DNA of 64,000 nucleotides from Prostheceraeus crozeri (Eukaryota; Platyhelminthes; Polycladida; Euryleptidae): positions 62,001 to 126,000 of the forward strand of contig CAJQUW010007898.1 of assembly GCA_907163375.1 (NCBI GenBank). The letters are read 5' to 3'. A model generated the notes under the pieces. The model saw only the letters and a program-made list of their open reading frames with translations. It was not told the DNA's origin and did not search any database. The translations under genes and the position numbers were made by a program. Below are positions 34,266 through 47,017 of this stretch, one piece after another (the stretch's first letter is position 1; each line of letters begins with the position of its first letter).

Positions 34266-35400
34266 GAACATAGATTCTTTCATGCATAAATTTGCTCATA
34301 GACGTGTCTTTATTGGTGACTGTCACGAAAGTTTTGATTGAAAAATTGCACGTTTAAACACAGAAAGCCTTTAGTGTAAAAAATATCAGAACAATAAAGA
34401 AGCTGAATGCTAACTAAAGTACGTCTCTAACTTATTAACTAAATTAAAGATTGACTACAAAATTGTAACGCAAATGCATATGATTTCATTAATTGAGTTA
34501 ACCTATATACCAAGTTATTATTATAAAGTTAAATATTATTTTTCCGTTTTCTCTTACTTATTTATCTGCTTTCGCTAACTAATGGATTAACAATTTCAAT
34601 TACAGATTGTAGACGGATCAGAAATTCATGTAGGCTAATTTTCGACTGACTGGAATCATGAGTTATAATGACAAAACTTATTTTTAATGAAGAACGCTTC
34701 AATTGTTAGCCAAATTAAAAAATCAACTGATCACTCAATCCTTCAATTTGATCATCATTGTCGGGTGTATTGCTTACTCTATTCGTGGATGCTGAGGTTC
34801 AGTATTCGATTCATTAACTTTGCCGATTGTGTCAATACTGCGTTCAGTTCGTGATTCTCAGTCTTCTTCGGATTTCCGTAATCCGGAGATTTGATTTTTG
34901 GGTTCCTGAAATTGATTTCTTCCTTTTGTTACTGTCTGCATATCTATTTACATTCATAGTTTCGAGAAGCGTTTGAATTTGAAGGTTCGTGGAATTGGAA
35001 ATTCCCGCACTTGTGTGCTAATTTCTTCATGCCAAGAAAATTCTGTACTTACATGTAAACATTAAATTCAAGTTTTTAGTGCATGATATCCATAAGCTTC
35101 CAGTATAAATGGCATAGATAAACTCTGGCATTGTGCTTCAGATGATTTTTAAGAATATCTATCTTAAGAAGAACACAGAAAAGTCAATTTATGATATTTG
35201 CTTTGAGTGATACACTTTTCATTTATGCAAGTGTTTCAAAGGCCTTATGTCTTGATATTGAAATGAAATGACACTATGTATGTCATTTGTACTGTACGTG
35301 TATGTCACCTGCCAGTCGTCATCATACTGATAAACTTCTTCAAGTTCAGACTTGACCACAAAACGCAGTATTGTGTTTCACTTGTTGCATTTTATGCAAA
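34266..35400. other. No supported feature
   Basis: AT-rich sequence. A frame at 35276-35548 runs into the Tc1 copy and is not a gene. Confidence 0.45.
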
Positions 35401-35402
35401 TA

Positions 35403-36532
35403 CAGATTGTTTCATAAAAAATGGATCAGCCTTAAACATCGCCTTAACTTCAACTTTGTCTAACTCCGCCAACTTGAAACGAATTCTCCCGAATTTTGGA
35501 AATGATCAAGATTGTTTACTAATGCTTAATTGGAAATTTCAAGCATGAAATATGAGAATTGCAGTTGTTTTCCTGTTATAGATAAAAAAGTAGTAGATAA
35601 TTTGATCTTCATTTAGCAATGTTACACAAAATCATACCTCACTCTTATAAAATTACATTTGTTTCCTTTGTTATGTAATATGTTGTTCTACAAGCCAAAA
35701 GCTATCAAGCAAAACAAAAATAAAGAAAATCGGTCAATCAGAGCCAGTATAGTACCATTATTCATCAACAAGAATGTAACTGCTACATGTGATTAACTTG
35801 ACCTCATGTTCCATAGCTTCCTGACTTCGTTGCGGTGGTGTTGGCAGCACTCCTGATTGCTTTCAGCTAGAAATCTATCTCTTACCGGTTGAAAACAATA
35901 CAAAGCACAAATGAACAATGACGAGATCGCATTCACAAAAGGCAAAGTGTCAGCCTTGCTAGAACTATGGGTTTTCTTTGCGAGCTACAAGCAAGCGACT
36001 AAATGTCCCTTACACAAATGTGCATCGATGGCATAATGATGATTTTCGACTCTGTCGTAAAGAGGGCTCTGGCGTCACACGCAAAAACGTCACTGAGAGT
36101 AGAGTAGTCACTATGCCAAGTCTCAAAGGGGCTTAGGAGGAAGGATTATCTCTTGGCTCTCCTCTCCTGAATCCAATTCCATAAAAGTATGGAGTATTCT
36201 AAAACGTAACGTTCGTCGTTCACTGCTACCTACAGATGGCGTATCACAACTTACGTCACTGTTAAAAAGAGAGTGGAGAAAGTTAGATTAGTCAAAAATC
36301 AACGATATCATCGAATCAATGCCTAGACGAATTGGTAATGTCATTGACAATAAGGGTGGGGCCACAAAATATTAGCTTCTTAAGAACCGTTACTGTATCA
36401 TAGCTTATTAGATTATATAAGGACATTTAAATATATTAGGGACATGAAATAACATGAAAAATGCTTTCTGTATCATACTTATGTTTTATTTAGTCAAATT
36501 TTAGGATGATCCACTTTTTATGAAACGGACTG
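35403..36532 (+). mobile_element. Tc1 family element, internally deleted copy, 1130 bp
   Basis: It is flanked by TA (35401-35402 and 36533-36534). Its ends match those of the full copy at 37852-39507: left CAGATTGTTTCATAAAAAATG, right the inverted CATTTTTTATGAAACGGACTG-like sequence. About 526 bp are missing relative to the full copy, with the junction near 36080-36090. This removes most of the catalytic domain, including both Asp residues. The retained 5' coding part also differs by small changes (one near GTTTTCTT), so it cannot encode a transposase. It is a typical non-autonomous derivative. Confidence 0.9.
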
Positions 36533-36534
36533 TA

Positions 36535-37034
36535 TTTTTTACGAGATTAGTTAAACTCTTCTACATTCTTAGGAGAACACGAAGTACATTATGAACATAC
36601 TCTATTTTCAAGTGAGAGAAATGCTTGAATTCATTTGAATGTACACATCAAACGAACCGAAGCTAGGACCTTGGAAGTAGGCCCACACCCTCTAACCCAT
36701 AGAAATTGACAACAATAACGTATCTAGAATGGAAGCGAACTTCATGCAATGCACAATAGTGGCACAAAAATCACACGCATTTTCACTTAGATACACTTGT
36801 CAACGGCTGTTACATTGGCCTAGAATCAGTCACATGTGTAATTCTAAGCTTTTCATTGGTCATTCATGCCCCAACTTAGTTCCCCCAAATATGCTGCGAC
36901 ATTGAGTCAATTTCCATTCTAGTCAACTTCAGATGAGCAATTTATTTATATGGTCTAATCACATGCCAAGTGGAGCATCTGCTGCGATCAGATATTTATA
37001 CAGCATTCAACAAACTCCTTTCAAAAGGCAGACT
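36535..37034. other. No supported feature
   Basis: Spacer between the Tc1 derivative and MITE family A copy 3; no gene is visible. Confidence 0.45.
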
Positions 37035-37042
37035 AACGTAGG

Positions 37043-37548
37043 CACAGAATTATATTGCTTAACCGTATCACTTTTTCTAGAAGTGCAAACTGATTCAAAC
37101 GATGGTACATGCAGGAACTCACTAAGTGGAGTTCCTTGCAGAGATAGGAAAGATAGTCACGTCTGCAGATTGGTATGAATTCCTTCAAAATGCTCCAATC
37201 GCCACGATTCCTTCAGATTCGAAGAATTCAGATTTTTGCGCTAAAGTTTTCTCGATAATGTCAATCCTTCCGATCATTATTAAAAAAGTTAGCAGACGCA
37301 CAAGAAAACTTTCTCAGACTTCTCTGTAGAACTTGATATCGTCTGTGTCTCTTTGCTGTGTGATCCGGTTAATAACAATCACTGAAACTTCACACAATTT
37401 GGAGTGTTGCATGATGAACTGGCTGTTCATTGTTCGATCGCTATGGCATTATGTCAACAGATTGTGCCATTTCAACATTGGAACGTTACATGTTCCAATG
37501 TTTATTTTCTAGTCAAACAGAATATGAGACGACCTGTCCAATTCTGTG
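37043..37548 (+). mobile_element. MITE family A copy 3, complete, 506 bp
   Basis: It starts CACAGAATT and ends AATTCTGTG. The 8-bp duplication AACGTAGG (37035-37042) and AATGTAGG (37549-37556) has one mismatch. Copy 5 has the same layout, which fixes the family's ends and its 8-bp target duplication (hAT-like). The frame at 37126-37329 (EFLQNAPIATIPSDSKNS) is shared with other copies but resembles no transposase. Confidence 0.8.
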
Positions 37549-37556
37549 AATGTAGG

Positions 37557-37849
37557 AGGCTCTGCATTCACAATTTAAGCACCTAATAATAGCGCACTGA
37601 CATTCTGAGGCGTTTCACAGCATTTTAATGATTCAATATCGGGCATGCCAATGTCTCTTGGCTCTAACATCGCTGGTTCAAACCGTCCTGCGGTTAATAT
37701 GCTTTGTGACATCTGTAGAGATTTGAGGAGCTATATCTATCAAAGGCAGGTAATGAACATGCACATGAATGTTTGTCATACCTGTAAACAGTTTCATGAT
37801 GGGAACTTGCCGACTGTTAGTGAAGTATTCAACGAAATTTTTGTGTAAA
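37557..37849. other. Short spacer, no supported gene
   Basis: The frame at 37645-37848 shows a short stretch (LRSYIYQR) similar to one left of family A copy 4 (LRSYIDQR, about 41360), so this spacer may itself be an old repeat. Function unknown. Confidence 0.3.
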
Positions 37850-37851
37850 TA

Positions 37852-39507
37852 TAGATTGTTTCATAAAAAATGGATCACCCTTAAACATCGCCTTAACTTC
37901 AACTTTGTCTAACTCCGCCAAACTTGAACGAATTTCTCTGAAAATTGGAAGATATGTCAGTTGTGCTTACTAATATCATTGTTGGAAATTTCAAGCATGA
38001 ATATTGAGTTGTTTTCCTGTTATAGATAAAAAAGTAGTAGATAATTTGATCTTCATTTAGCAATGTTACACAAAATCATACCTCACTCTTATAAAATTAC
38101 ATTTGTTTCCTTTGTTATGTAATATGTTGTTCTACAAGCCAAAAGCTATCAAGCAAAACAAAAATAAAGAAAATCGGTCAATCAGAGCCAGTATAGCACC
38201 ATTATTCATCAACAAGAATGTAACTGCTACATGTGATTAACTGGACTTCATGCTCCATAGCTTCCTGACTTCGTTGCGGTGGTGTTGGCAGTACTCCTGA
38301 TTGCTTTCAGCTAGAAATCTATCTCTTACCGGTTGAAAACAATACAAAGCACAAATGAACAATAACGAGATCGCATTCACAAAAGGCAAAGTGTCAGCCT
38401 TGCTAGAACTAGTGTTTTCTTTGCGAGCTACCAGCAAGCGACTAAATGTCCCTTACACAAATGTGCGTCGATGGCATAATGATGATTTTCGACTCTGTCG
38501 TAAAGAGGGCTCTGGCCGTCCACGCAAAACATCCAAACGTAGAGACCGCCTAATTTTGAGATTTGTTAAAGTTGATTCAAGTCTCTCGTTAACTGAGATG
38601 GCTGCACTAGTCTCGTCTATTTCTAAGTCCACCATTCGTAGAAGACTTATTGAGTCGAATTTCAAGAGCTGTAAGAGGCCCTCTCAGATCGAATTATCAG
38701 ATCAGCATGCAAAAAGACGTCTGAGATGGGCAATGAGTCATTGTCACTGGCGAAATCAATGGGATCGGGTTGTCTGGTCTGATGAGGCATCAGTCCGTCT
38801 GAAGGATAGTGATGGTCGATTGAGATTATGGATAAAATCTGATCAGGAAATTCCGAGACATTTACATCGTCCCCGGGTACAAGGTGATGCGACTCTACTG
38901 ATTTGGGCTGGCATTTGGACCAATGGCCGCTCTGAACTTCACATACAGCAAGGAACCATGAATTCTGAACGCTATGTGAATGTTTTACGAATGAACATTA
39001 GCCAAATGACAGATCAACTTGGTGATCCATCGACTTGGTTATTTATGGATGACAATGCTACGTGTCACAGGAGTAGTAGAGTCAACTTATGCAAGTCTCA
39101 ATTAGGGCTTAGGACATTATCTTGGCCAGCTCGTTCTCCTGATCTGAATCCCATAGAAAATGTATGGAGTATTCTAAAACGTAACGTTCGTCGTTCACTG
39201 CTACCTACAGATGGCGTATCACAACTTACGTCACTGTTAAAAAGAGAGTGGAGAAAGTTAGATTAGTCAAAAATCAACGATATCATCGAATCAATGCCTA
39301 GACGAATTGGTAATGTCATTGACAAAAAGGGTAAGGTCACAAAATATTAGCTTCTTAAGAACCGTTACTGTATCATAGCTTATCAGATTATATAAGGACA
39401 TTTAAATATATTAGAGACATGAAAAAACATGAAAAATGCTTTCTGTATCATACTTATGTTTTATTTAGTCAAATTTTAGGATGATCCACTTTTTATGAAA
39501 CGGACTG
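37852..39507 (+). mobile_element. Full-length Tc1 family element, 1656 bp, apparently autonomous
   Basis: It is flanked by TA at 37850-37851 and 39508-39509. The ends are ~30-bp inverted repeats with a few mismatches (left TAGATTGTTTCATAAAAAATG; right, inverted, CAGTCCGTTTCATAAAAAGTG). About 500 bp precede and 240 bp follow a single uninterrupted transposase frame. The deleted sister at 35403-36532 has the same ends. The intact frame, after so much time for decay elsewhere in the window, suggests a comparatively young copy. Confidence 0.92.
38355..39266 (+). CDS. Tc1-type DD34E transposase, 303 aa
   Basis: It catalyses cut-and-paste transposition at TA sites. Residues 1-45 and about 60-125 look like the two helix-turn-helix halves of the paired-like DNA-binding domain. 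They are joined by a GRPR motif (residues 54-57), a conserved minor-groove linker in this family; nuclear import signals are likely in the basic stretch KRRDR. The catalytic triad is visible: D143 in VWSDEAS, D233 in FMDDNATCH and E268 in the hallmark WPARSPDLNPIENVW. D233 and E268 are separated by 34 residues, the Tc1 spacing. At 303 aa it is slightly shorter than many Tc1 transposases (about 340), but no domain seems missing. The start at 38355 is the first Met of the open frame. The terminal residues KLD are followed by a stop. Activity is not proven. Confidence 0.92.
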   Translation: MNNNEIAFTKGKVSALLELVFSLRATSKRLNVPYTNVRRWHNDDFRLCRKEGSGRPRKTSKRRDRLILRFVKVDSSLSLTEMAALVSSISKSTIRRRLIESNFKSCKRPSQIELSDQHAKRRLRWAMSHCHWRNQWDRVVWSDEASVRLKDSDGRLRLWIKSDQEIPRHLHRPRVQGDATLLIWAGIWTNGRSELHIQQGTMNSERYVNVLRMNISQMTDQLGDPSTWLFMDDNATCHRSSRVNLCKSQLGLRTLSWPARSPDLNPIENVWSILKRNVRRSLLPTDGVSQLTSLLKREWRKLD

Positions 39508-39509
39508 TA

Positions 39510-41605
39510 GTAGACTATGAACGAACATCTATGCATTTTTAGGTTCTTGACAAGCAGTTAATTGAAAAACAGACCATCCTCTTCTGATAGACCGCCACCG
39601 CAAATAGAATGTCACCCAAGCGCCATGGCGGTCGTAACAGGTTTTATGGTAGCTCATTTGCAATTGCAAGATCTTGAATTAGAACATTTTTATGTATGTA
39701 GAATGCGAGTGTGAAGTCATCCTTCTCCGCAATGTCTCCTTTCTTTGAGGTTTGAATTGCCTAACAATTCATATAATGAAAAGTCAACGAGCGGCAGTTC
39801 AGTGAAAAAAAGATTGATGTTTGCAAATTGCTGAACTGATAGATAGAAGTATTTCAAAGGACTTTCCTCGGCTTTCGTATCAAAAAATAGATATTCCTAG
39901 TTTCAAGAATGAGATATGAATCTTCTCATATATTCGATGGGAAAATGCAAGCAGGTTGCTTAGTAAAGGAAATTCTACAAGTCAGTCACCCAAGAAGAAT
40001 TCATTAATCATTATTCAATGATTCCGAAAGAGGAAACTCAAATAACAATCACATAGAAATCATTTTTAGGCGAAATGAATCCTTTACAAAGATGCAATCC
40101 CGGGTGAACTTCAAGTGATGCCGTTTCGTGTAAATTACGTATGCATGTGACGTGTGAAATTTAATATCATGTTAATGAAAACATAGCGTTCATCTACCGA
40201 AGCAAACACTCGTCCAGTCGACAAGGATTCATCGACTGTTAGGTAGATTAAAAATAGCGGCAGTTGATGCTGCTGGCTATTGTTTTACTATTCAATGCTA
40301 AAATCAAAATGGCCTGAATGCAGCACTTCAATGCCTTGAGCATCAACTCATGACGAAGAGTGAGATCGGTAGACCAGTGTAGAAACCAGAATTATATTTA
40401 TAAACTTGTCAATTAACCAGAAGAACAGTTCAATCGTGCGAATAGTAATCTAGGAGCTTTCATGGTAGTACTTGTATAACAAGTTTTCAAATTCTACGTT
40501 CTCCAAAAGACGAGTAAACAGCTTTCATTACAGCTGTAGGATATTTGCAAAAATATAAAAGGCTTGGGAATAGACCTGGCGTTTATTGATAGAAAATACA
40601 CAAAACAATTATTTCATAAATTTCACATGAGCTTACTATAATATTATGTAAGTGAAAAATCTTTCAGTAATTCTTCATTGAAGAAATACGTTTAGTAAGC
40701 AGTGAACAAAAAATACCACATGTTTCATACTACTTTTATACTTGTTATATATTTTCTATGAAAAAGCACTTGACTAATACTCAAGTTTCTTTTATTTTGA
40801 TAAATATGAGTGTCGAGACATCTATTACAAAATTGTGGAATTTGTTTTCATTTATCTATAATGAGAGAATGTGTAGATGCTGTTGATTAATACCAATGTG
40901 CAGCACTATGCTTCAAATTCCTTTTGTACCAGGCGATTTTTTCTTTATTTTAAGGGAACATACTTCCAAACTTTGTAGAAGCTAAAATCAGACCTAATAA
41001 TTTTTTTATCTGAATTTTCGGATTTGAATTAGAGCATAAACTTGAGCAAATGTATTTTTCAGAATATAGAGCCAAATACTGTCACCAAACACAAAACAAG
41101 ACCAAGTTCCAGACAATTTCAGTTTATTCCTCAGAATCCTTTTAGCAATCACGGTGGCTACACATGGGTAGCAAATATTTATTGACAATATCACGGAAGG
41201 AACTGCGATCATTACACAGCAACTCTTTAATGATGAAAAAAGTGCGCTCTGATGCTGCAGTCGATGTGGTTTGAGCTTGTCTTAGAAGATAATAATAAAC
41301 ATGTGGTTAATTGGAATGATTTCAAGTATCAATTATCTACTACGATATCTGTGTTCTTTCTATGTCTTTGATCGATGTACGATCGCAATCCACAAGGATC
41401 AACGTCAAAGCATTGATCAAATAGTATCAAATAAGCACTGATCTCAGGACGTGCTAATAGCGTAGCTAGGTAATACATTATCAGTCTATGGCAAAGCAAA
41501 AGCAGCGGATGGCCTCTTGAACTCACATCACCAACATGAGCAATGCTTGTGCATCTACATGTTTCAGCCACAGCATTTGTCTTTGACACAGGCTGACAAT
41601 ATACC
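39510..41605. other. No supported feature
   Basis: AT-rich. The minus-strand frame at 41329-41646 overlaps the family A boundary and shows only the short LRSYIDQR similarity noted at 37557-37849. Confidence 0.4.
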
Positions 41606-42011
41606 ATAGCAATTGAACAATGAGCAGACAGTTCAACATTAAACACGCCAAATTGTGCGAAAATTCAGTCACTTTTATTAACCGGATCACACAGAAAAGA
41701 GGCACGAACGATATTAAGCTCTACAGAGAAGTTGGTGAACGTTTTTCGTGCGCCTGCTATCATTTTTAAGAAACATTATCAAGAAAACTTTAGCACAATT
41801 ATCTGAATTCCTCGAATCTGAAGAAATTGTGGCGATCGAAGCATTTTGAAGGAATTCACATCAGTCCGCAAGCGGCGCACGTCTATTTTTCCTATCTCTG
41901 TAAGGCATTAAAAATTTCTTCATGCCACTTATTAAGTTCCTGCATGTGCCATCGTTTTGAATCAGTTTGCAGTTCTAGCAAAGTGATACAGTTAAACAGT
42001 ATATTTCTGTG
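41606..42011 (-). mobile_element. MITE family A copy 4, truncated at one end
   Basis: Same orientation as copies 1 and 5. It ends at the family terminus ATTTCTGTG (42011). The left end fades out near ATACCATAG, as in copy 1. It is more diverged than copies 3 and 5, with a small internal deletion near 41770. Confidence 0.65.
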
Positions 42012-43148
42012 GATCGATAACTTAAATCAAACGGTTTTGAACTTAAGTAATTACATATATGCGATAAGGAAGCACTCATTGGAAAGGCTTGCTCATCAAG
42101 ATATTAAAAGTCTAGAAACAATCAGCCCATAGAAAAAAGCCATCAGCCTTCACTTCCACTAAAATCTAGCATATTTGTAGAATCACGAAAGGAACTGGTT
42201 GAACCCAAGAAAGTCGTTATAAATTCCCACGCTCCTACGTCCGAAATTAGCATTTTTTAGTCATTCATAATGTCTGACATTTCTTGAAATTCTTGGTAGC
42301 TCTTGATAATGTTTCATGGTAGCAGTGATATAGGCAATTTAAAAGTCAAGTATAAATGATGTCTTTTTAGTATTGAAATTTGGAAGTAGGGCATAATAAT
42401 CAACTTTTGTCAATTTCATTTCTTTCTGGAACTGAGTAATGTAAACACAACGAAATGTAGATTATCAATTGCGACATTTAAATGCTCTCTGTTGAAGTAG
42501 GCCTATGACGGAAAATTAATGCCCAAACCTGAACTTCACAAGATCTTTTATAATTCGCACAATAAGAGCTCAGTTTATATTTTCAATTGCAAGTCCTAAG
42601 GTATCCACTATTCTCGGATAGCTGAACTACTTAAATATGAGTACAATAATTTCTTGCTGTGGCATTTTATTCTCATGCAAATCATCCATCATCTAATCAT
42701 CTATAAGATTATATGTAGCCTATGTGCATAGGTATGGCACAATAGCCTATGGAAACATAACCACGAAAATTCAAACTATGATGATGTTTTTGCAGATCTC
42801 ACCGTAAAATGTGCGTACAATAGGCGATATTCAACTTTGTTGAAGGCCCCATCCTACCGTATTTTCTCTAATGCAACCAGTCTTTTTACTGTCTGACAGT
42901 GGCCGTCAATAATACTTGTTCACCTGTTAGTCCAACTATAAGTTATTGGCTTCTAAATAGTCAACGTGACAGATGTTGATTATCTTTGTCTCATTGCCCG
43001 AGTGTTTCCGTAAACATCATAGAACATCTGCTTGTTTAATAAATCTATTTTCACTGTTATCTTTTGCATGAATTACTCTTATCAAAATGGTAAGAAATGA
43101 TATATCGATAAAGAAATGAAATATCAATACACGAAATGATAATACATG
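42012..43148. other. No supported feature
   Basis: AT-rich spacer. One TAGGCCTA palindrome lies near 42500. No gene or repeat pairing was found. Confidence 0.45.
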
Positions 43149-44033
43149 CAGACTTGCCGTTGGGATCCCAATAGCTATTGGGATTGGGCCACCAAAAATC
43201 CACCCTAATCCCAATGGATCCCAATAAGCCCTCTCCCAACAAAATATGCATGTAATCGTTGACATTAGTCAGTACGTTACAAATATTTTCGGGTTCTACT
43301 GAGCAATTCATTTTTTTGTGTCTTCAGTCTGACCTTGCCTCTCTCGAATTCGAGCATTGAGAGCTCTTAGTGTGATTCACACAAACTGACACAGTCAACT
43401 TTAACCCTACTCTATGGCTTTAACTTCCCTAGTTGCTAAAAATAGTGCTACTAAAAAGTAGCAGTTATGTAATAGTATGTATAGGCTTATACAATTTGCC
43501 TGTACGTTGTCATGCACTTCGTCGCTTCTGTAATTAAGGTATACATTGTAAGCTATTTAGGCCTATTTAACCGTGTAAGCCTCTGTCTGTTGCTTACTGT
43601 ACGTGTGAGCCCGTGTAACCAGCTGTTTACTAGCACCGCAATATCCCATATAGGCTTAATTAATACCAAGTGTGTTTGCAGTTCATACATACATATTAGC
43701 CATAAACGTAGATCCCTATAACCTCTTGGGTGAAGGCAGTCTCGGTGCAAAATTCAGCCATGCTGTAGGCCTACTATACATTATTGTGCAAAATCAATTG
43801 AAGCCCCTATTACTATTAAGGCCAGTGTAGTCCTACGCCTAGGCCTACGTCCGTGGACTTCGTAAATTCAAAAAGTAGTACATGTGGTAGGCCTAAGCTG
43901 TAAGCCTTGATGCAGCTTTGGGTCAAATTGCGCACGTTTATAGCTCTAAAGCAGGCTATTGGGATTTCTATTGGGATCCGAATGAAAATTCTCATTGGAA
44001 TTGGGCTGGAAATTCATCCCAACAGCAAGCCTG
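43149..44033. mobile_element. Inverted-repeat element with ATTGGGATCC modules at both ends, about 885 bp
   Basis: The ends form an inverted repeat, CAGRCTTGCYGTTGGGAT (two mismatches in 18). Each end carries an ~85-bp module built of degenerate ATTGGGATCC-type units, which fold back on themselves. The centre has four TAGGCCTA palindromes. The 8 bases outside (AATACATG and AATGAATA) agree at five positions, a doubtful target duplication. No coding frame. Probably an old non-autonomous DNA transposon of unknown superfamily. Confidence 0.5.
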
Positions 44034-44350
44034 AATGAATAATCGTTTGACTAATACTTGCAAAATTGATATAAAACAAAATGGTTAATACTTCCTCGTC
44101 ACTCATCAGTAGCTTCTGGTTCTACTTCTTACAAATCCAGTCGTAATTATTTCTCTTTTTCCTTATATTTCCTCCTTTTTGTTTTTATCTTCAAGAAATC
44201 GAGAATGAAACACTGACTCAAAAACACATTCATATAACTCGTCCTCGGATAGAGCCCACACTTAAATTGCAACTAATTTGTAGCCCATAGATTACATTCG
44301 AGAAAATGCGATAAGCTGATTTATCAGGTATTTTTGAAGGAATCAATGGA

Positions 44351-44780
44351 TTTTGCGGTACTTCTATTCTTTCCCCCCCCACATTTCTGTTGTTGACACC
44401 CGGAAGTGTTGCATCGTCAACGATCTTCTCTTGTTCCTACCTGTTCTCACTAACGTGGCATAGCGTTGAGTGTGTAAAACTCTTCTTATCTGACTTGTAG
44501 AACATTTACAGCCTCAGAATTAGGCAACTTCTCGTCATTTGTTTGTAGACAACAATCACACGAAGTTCATGATCACAGCTGTACCTTGTATTCTAACTGA
44601 GTATCCAAGGGACCAATCCTTCATCCCAGGATTCAAGAAAGACTTCTCAGTGTTGTTGGGCTATCACTCAGTCACAGATCAAGTCTATTCTAGACCCAAT
44701 GTGACTAACTTTGGCGAAATTTGATGATTTTGGAAAATTTGAAAAATGTGGGAGGGGAAAGAATAGAAGTACCGATTTTG
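44351..44780. repeat. Pair of ~36-bp inverted repeats around a short open frame
   Basis: The sequence around GGTACTTCTATTCTTTCCCC at 44351-44386 is inverted at 44744-44780 with few mismatches. The loop holds a 61-codon plus-strand frame (44539-44724; contains TAVPCILTEYPRDQSFIPGF) that I cannot identify. It may be a small MITE or a stem-forming old repeat. Confidence 0.45.
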
Positions 44781-46531
44781 CCATACAGGGATCCACATAA
44801 ACATCTTTCTCCTCCATTTCCTGATGAGCAATCCACAGAATTTTGCGAAAATTGACGAAACATGATGTAATTCACAAATTTGTCGGTTTAAATGAAAGAG
44901 ATTTTGAACAAGTGACTTTCAAGTAATTTACCTAACAATACTGTTTACCAAAATGATCAGAAGATGTAATCGTTTCACAAACTTCTAAAACTCTGTAATA
45001 TCCGGTTGTATTGTTGTAACGAAAGTAGACTTTCGTGTTTTACCGATTGCCAATTTCATTTACCACAATTTCCGGATGGAGTGAGTGAAAATTCCTTTTG
45101 TCGTCAGGCTTGTGATCAATAGTGAATTTGATATAATTCTGCTTGTAGCACCAGTTGTAGCAGAGATGTTGCAATTTAAGATGGCTTTAGAAATTCAAAC
45201 ATATGAGCGAAAGCTGATGAGAATGATAGATTTGCAACAAACACAGAATAAAACTACTTCCAATTGTAAATCTGTTGAGCTCAATTCGCCGACTTAACTG
45301 ACACACATAGAACTCATTAGGTATTTGGTCGTTGAAAATTACTTTAGTATGTTTCGATTTGAGAATGTTATCACTTGCACATTGGTGACAGAATCAGATT
45401 CTTTACTGACTGACGGACTGCAGTCTTATGTTTTATATCCCTTAATCGGTAGCTGAAGTAGTGGTCGATGTATTGTAATTCAAATGAAGAAATGTGGAAT
45501 TACATGAAGTACTACAGACGGATGAAGAAACTGGAGATAACAAATTCAGTTAAAAAAATAGTATTTTCCATGTGTAGTCTTAGGTATAGTGTGTATAGTT
45601 TCATTGCTTTCGGTGTAGTAGAGTGTCATTGTAGTTCTATTGTTTACCTCCATTATCCACTTTCCACTTATCCACTCTTACCATTGCTTTGTGTAGTGTC
45701 AGATATAGTTCACTTGTAATCGGTGTAGTAGCATCGTTGTATTTCCATATTTTACTTCCATTTTTCCAATTTTTATTCATCGGCTTCCTGTATTTTATAA
45801 TATCCAATTTTAATTTCCTCAACCTATGGTGACCATTGTCCTATTCTATTTCCACTATCAGCATCTGTAGTTGGTACAGTATATTAGACGTCTGTTTTGA
45901 ATCTATGGTATTAGTATATTAACAGCAAGAATGAGTAATATTGCAAGTCTTAAGATTTCCATTTTTACCAGATATTGGGCCAAAGCTGATCAATTTTAAT
46001 TCGTTGCCACGAGAAAGCTCCATTGAGTTCTTTTAAGAACTGATTAATCCAATGGTTACAGTAGCATTGCCTTTGTACACTTGCGGATTGGAGAACGCCA
46101 TCAGTCCTCATTAGGACTACTTTAACTAATAATTTAAATTAGTAGGCATTATATTTTATTATAAATGGCTACTGGGATGACTATCATCATCGTATGAGAA
46201 TTAGATTCAACAGTTCCTGATTATATGCAATTGCCAGTGATTTTGCTAGAAACTATTGCTGCAAAGTTGATCATAATAAACGGGTCGCTCTATGCATCAA
46301 CTATTTGCATTTTCAAATATTGTTTTTGCTCGACAGTCGTCAAAATTTGAAAATCTTTCAATTTACAAATCGCAATTTTTCAGTAAGATTGGGTGTACAT
46401 ATTCGATTTTATTTCGCTTGCGTACTCAATATCGTCACAATTTGGTGATGAATTAGCGATATCACTATTTCTCTCCCAGATCACCACTTTCACCGAGAAG
46501 TACGGATATAAATGACACAGATGGTAATGCC
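44781..46531. other. No supported feature
   Basis: AT-rich sequence. A locally repetitive stretch with GGTGTAGTA motifs lies at about 45580-45730. No gene is supported. The 44034-44350 spacer to the left is likewise empty. Confidence 0.45.
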
Positions 46532-47017
46532 TTGTGTCAGGTCTCATATATTCGCATTCTGGGCGTTACTTTTTCTAGTGACATGAAGTGGAATTTGTAT
46601 TTGGATGATTTGGTTATGAAAGCGAGGAAGAGACTTTATGTCATGTACAATCTTAAGAGATCGGGTAGCCCTGCTACCCTTATGTACAGATCATATGTCG
46701 CTTTTATTCGCTCCATATTTTTATTTGCTTATCCAGTTTATTGCATTGCACCGGACTATCTATTTAATAAAATAATGCGCTTGGAGAAACGAGTGTTTAG
46801 GATTATCAATTCGAATGAGTTTCCTTCATTTATCGAAGTTGCCACAAAGATGTGTTACAAAATGATTTCATCAATTGAGGGGTCGTCTTCTCACCCCTTG
46901 TCTGTTATGTTCCAACCACATAATTGTCGACTAATTCGTTCTCAGTGCACTTTGCGTCCACCATTCGCAAAAACTGAACGCTTTCGTTGTTCATTTATAA
47001 AATTTTGTATTCTATGA
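46532..47017 (+). pseudogene. C-terminal fragment of a CR1/L2-like reverse transcriptase ORF
   Basis: The 161-codon open frame matches the region after the polymerase core of CR1/L2-type elements. RILGVTFSSDMKWNLYLDDL is the thumb-region block, followed by ARKRLYVMYNLKRSG, a YPVYCIAP block and EKRVFRIINSNEF. All catalytic motifs lie upstream and are absent, so it is not functional. The frame is open to its natural end (stop at 47015), so decay is mild. Clade assignment is from motif memory; CR1, L2 and related clades cannot be told apart here. Confidence 0.75.
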
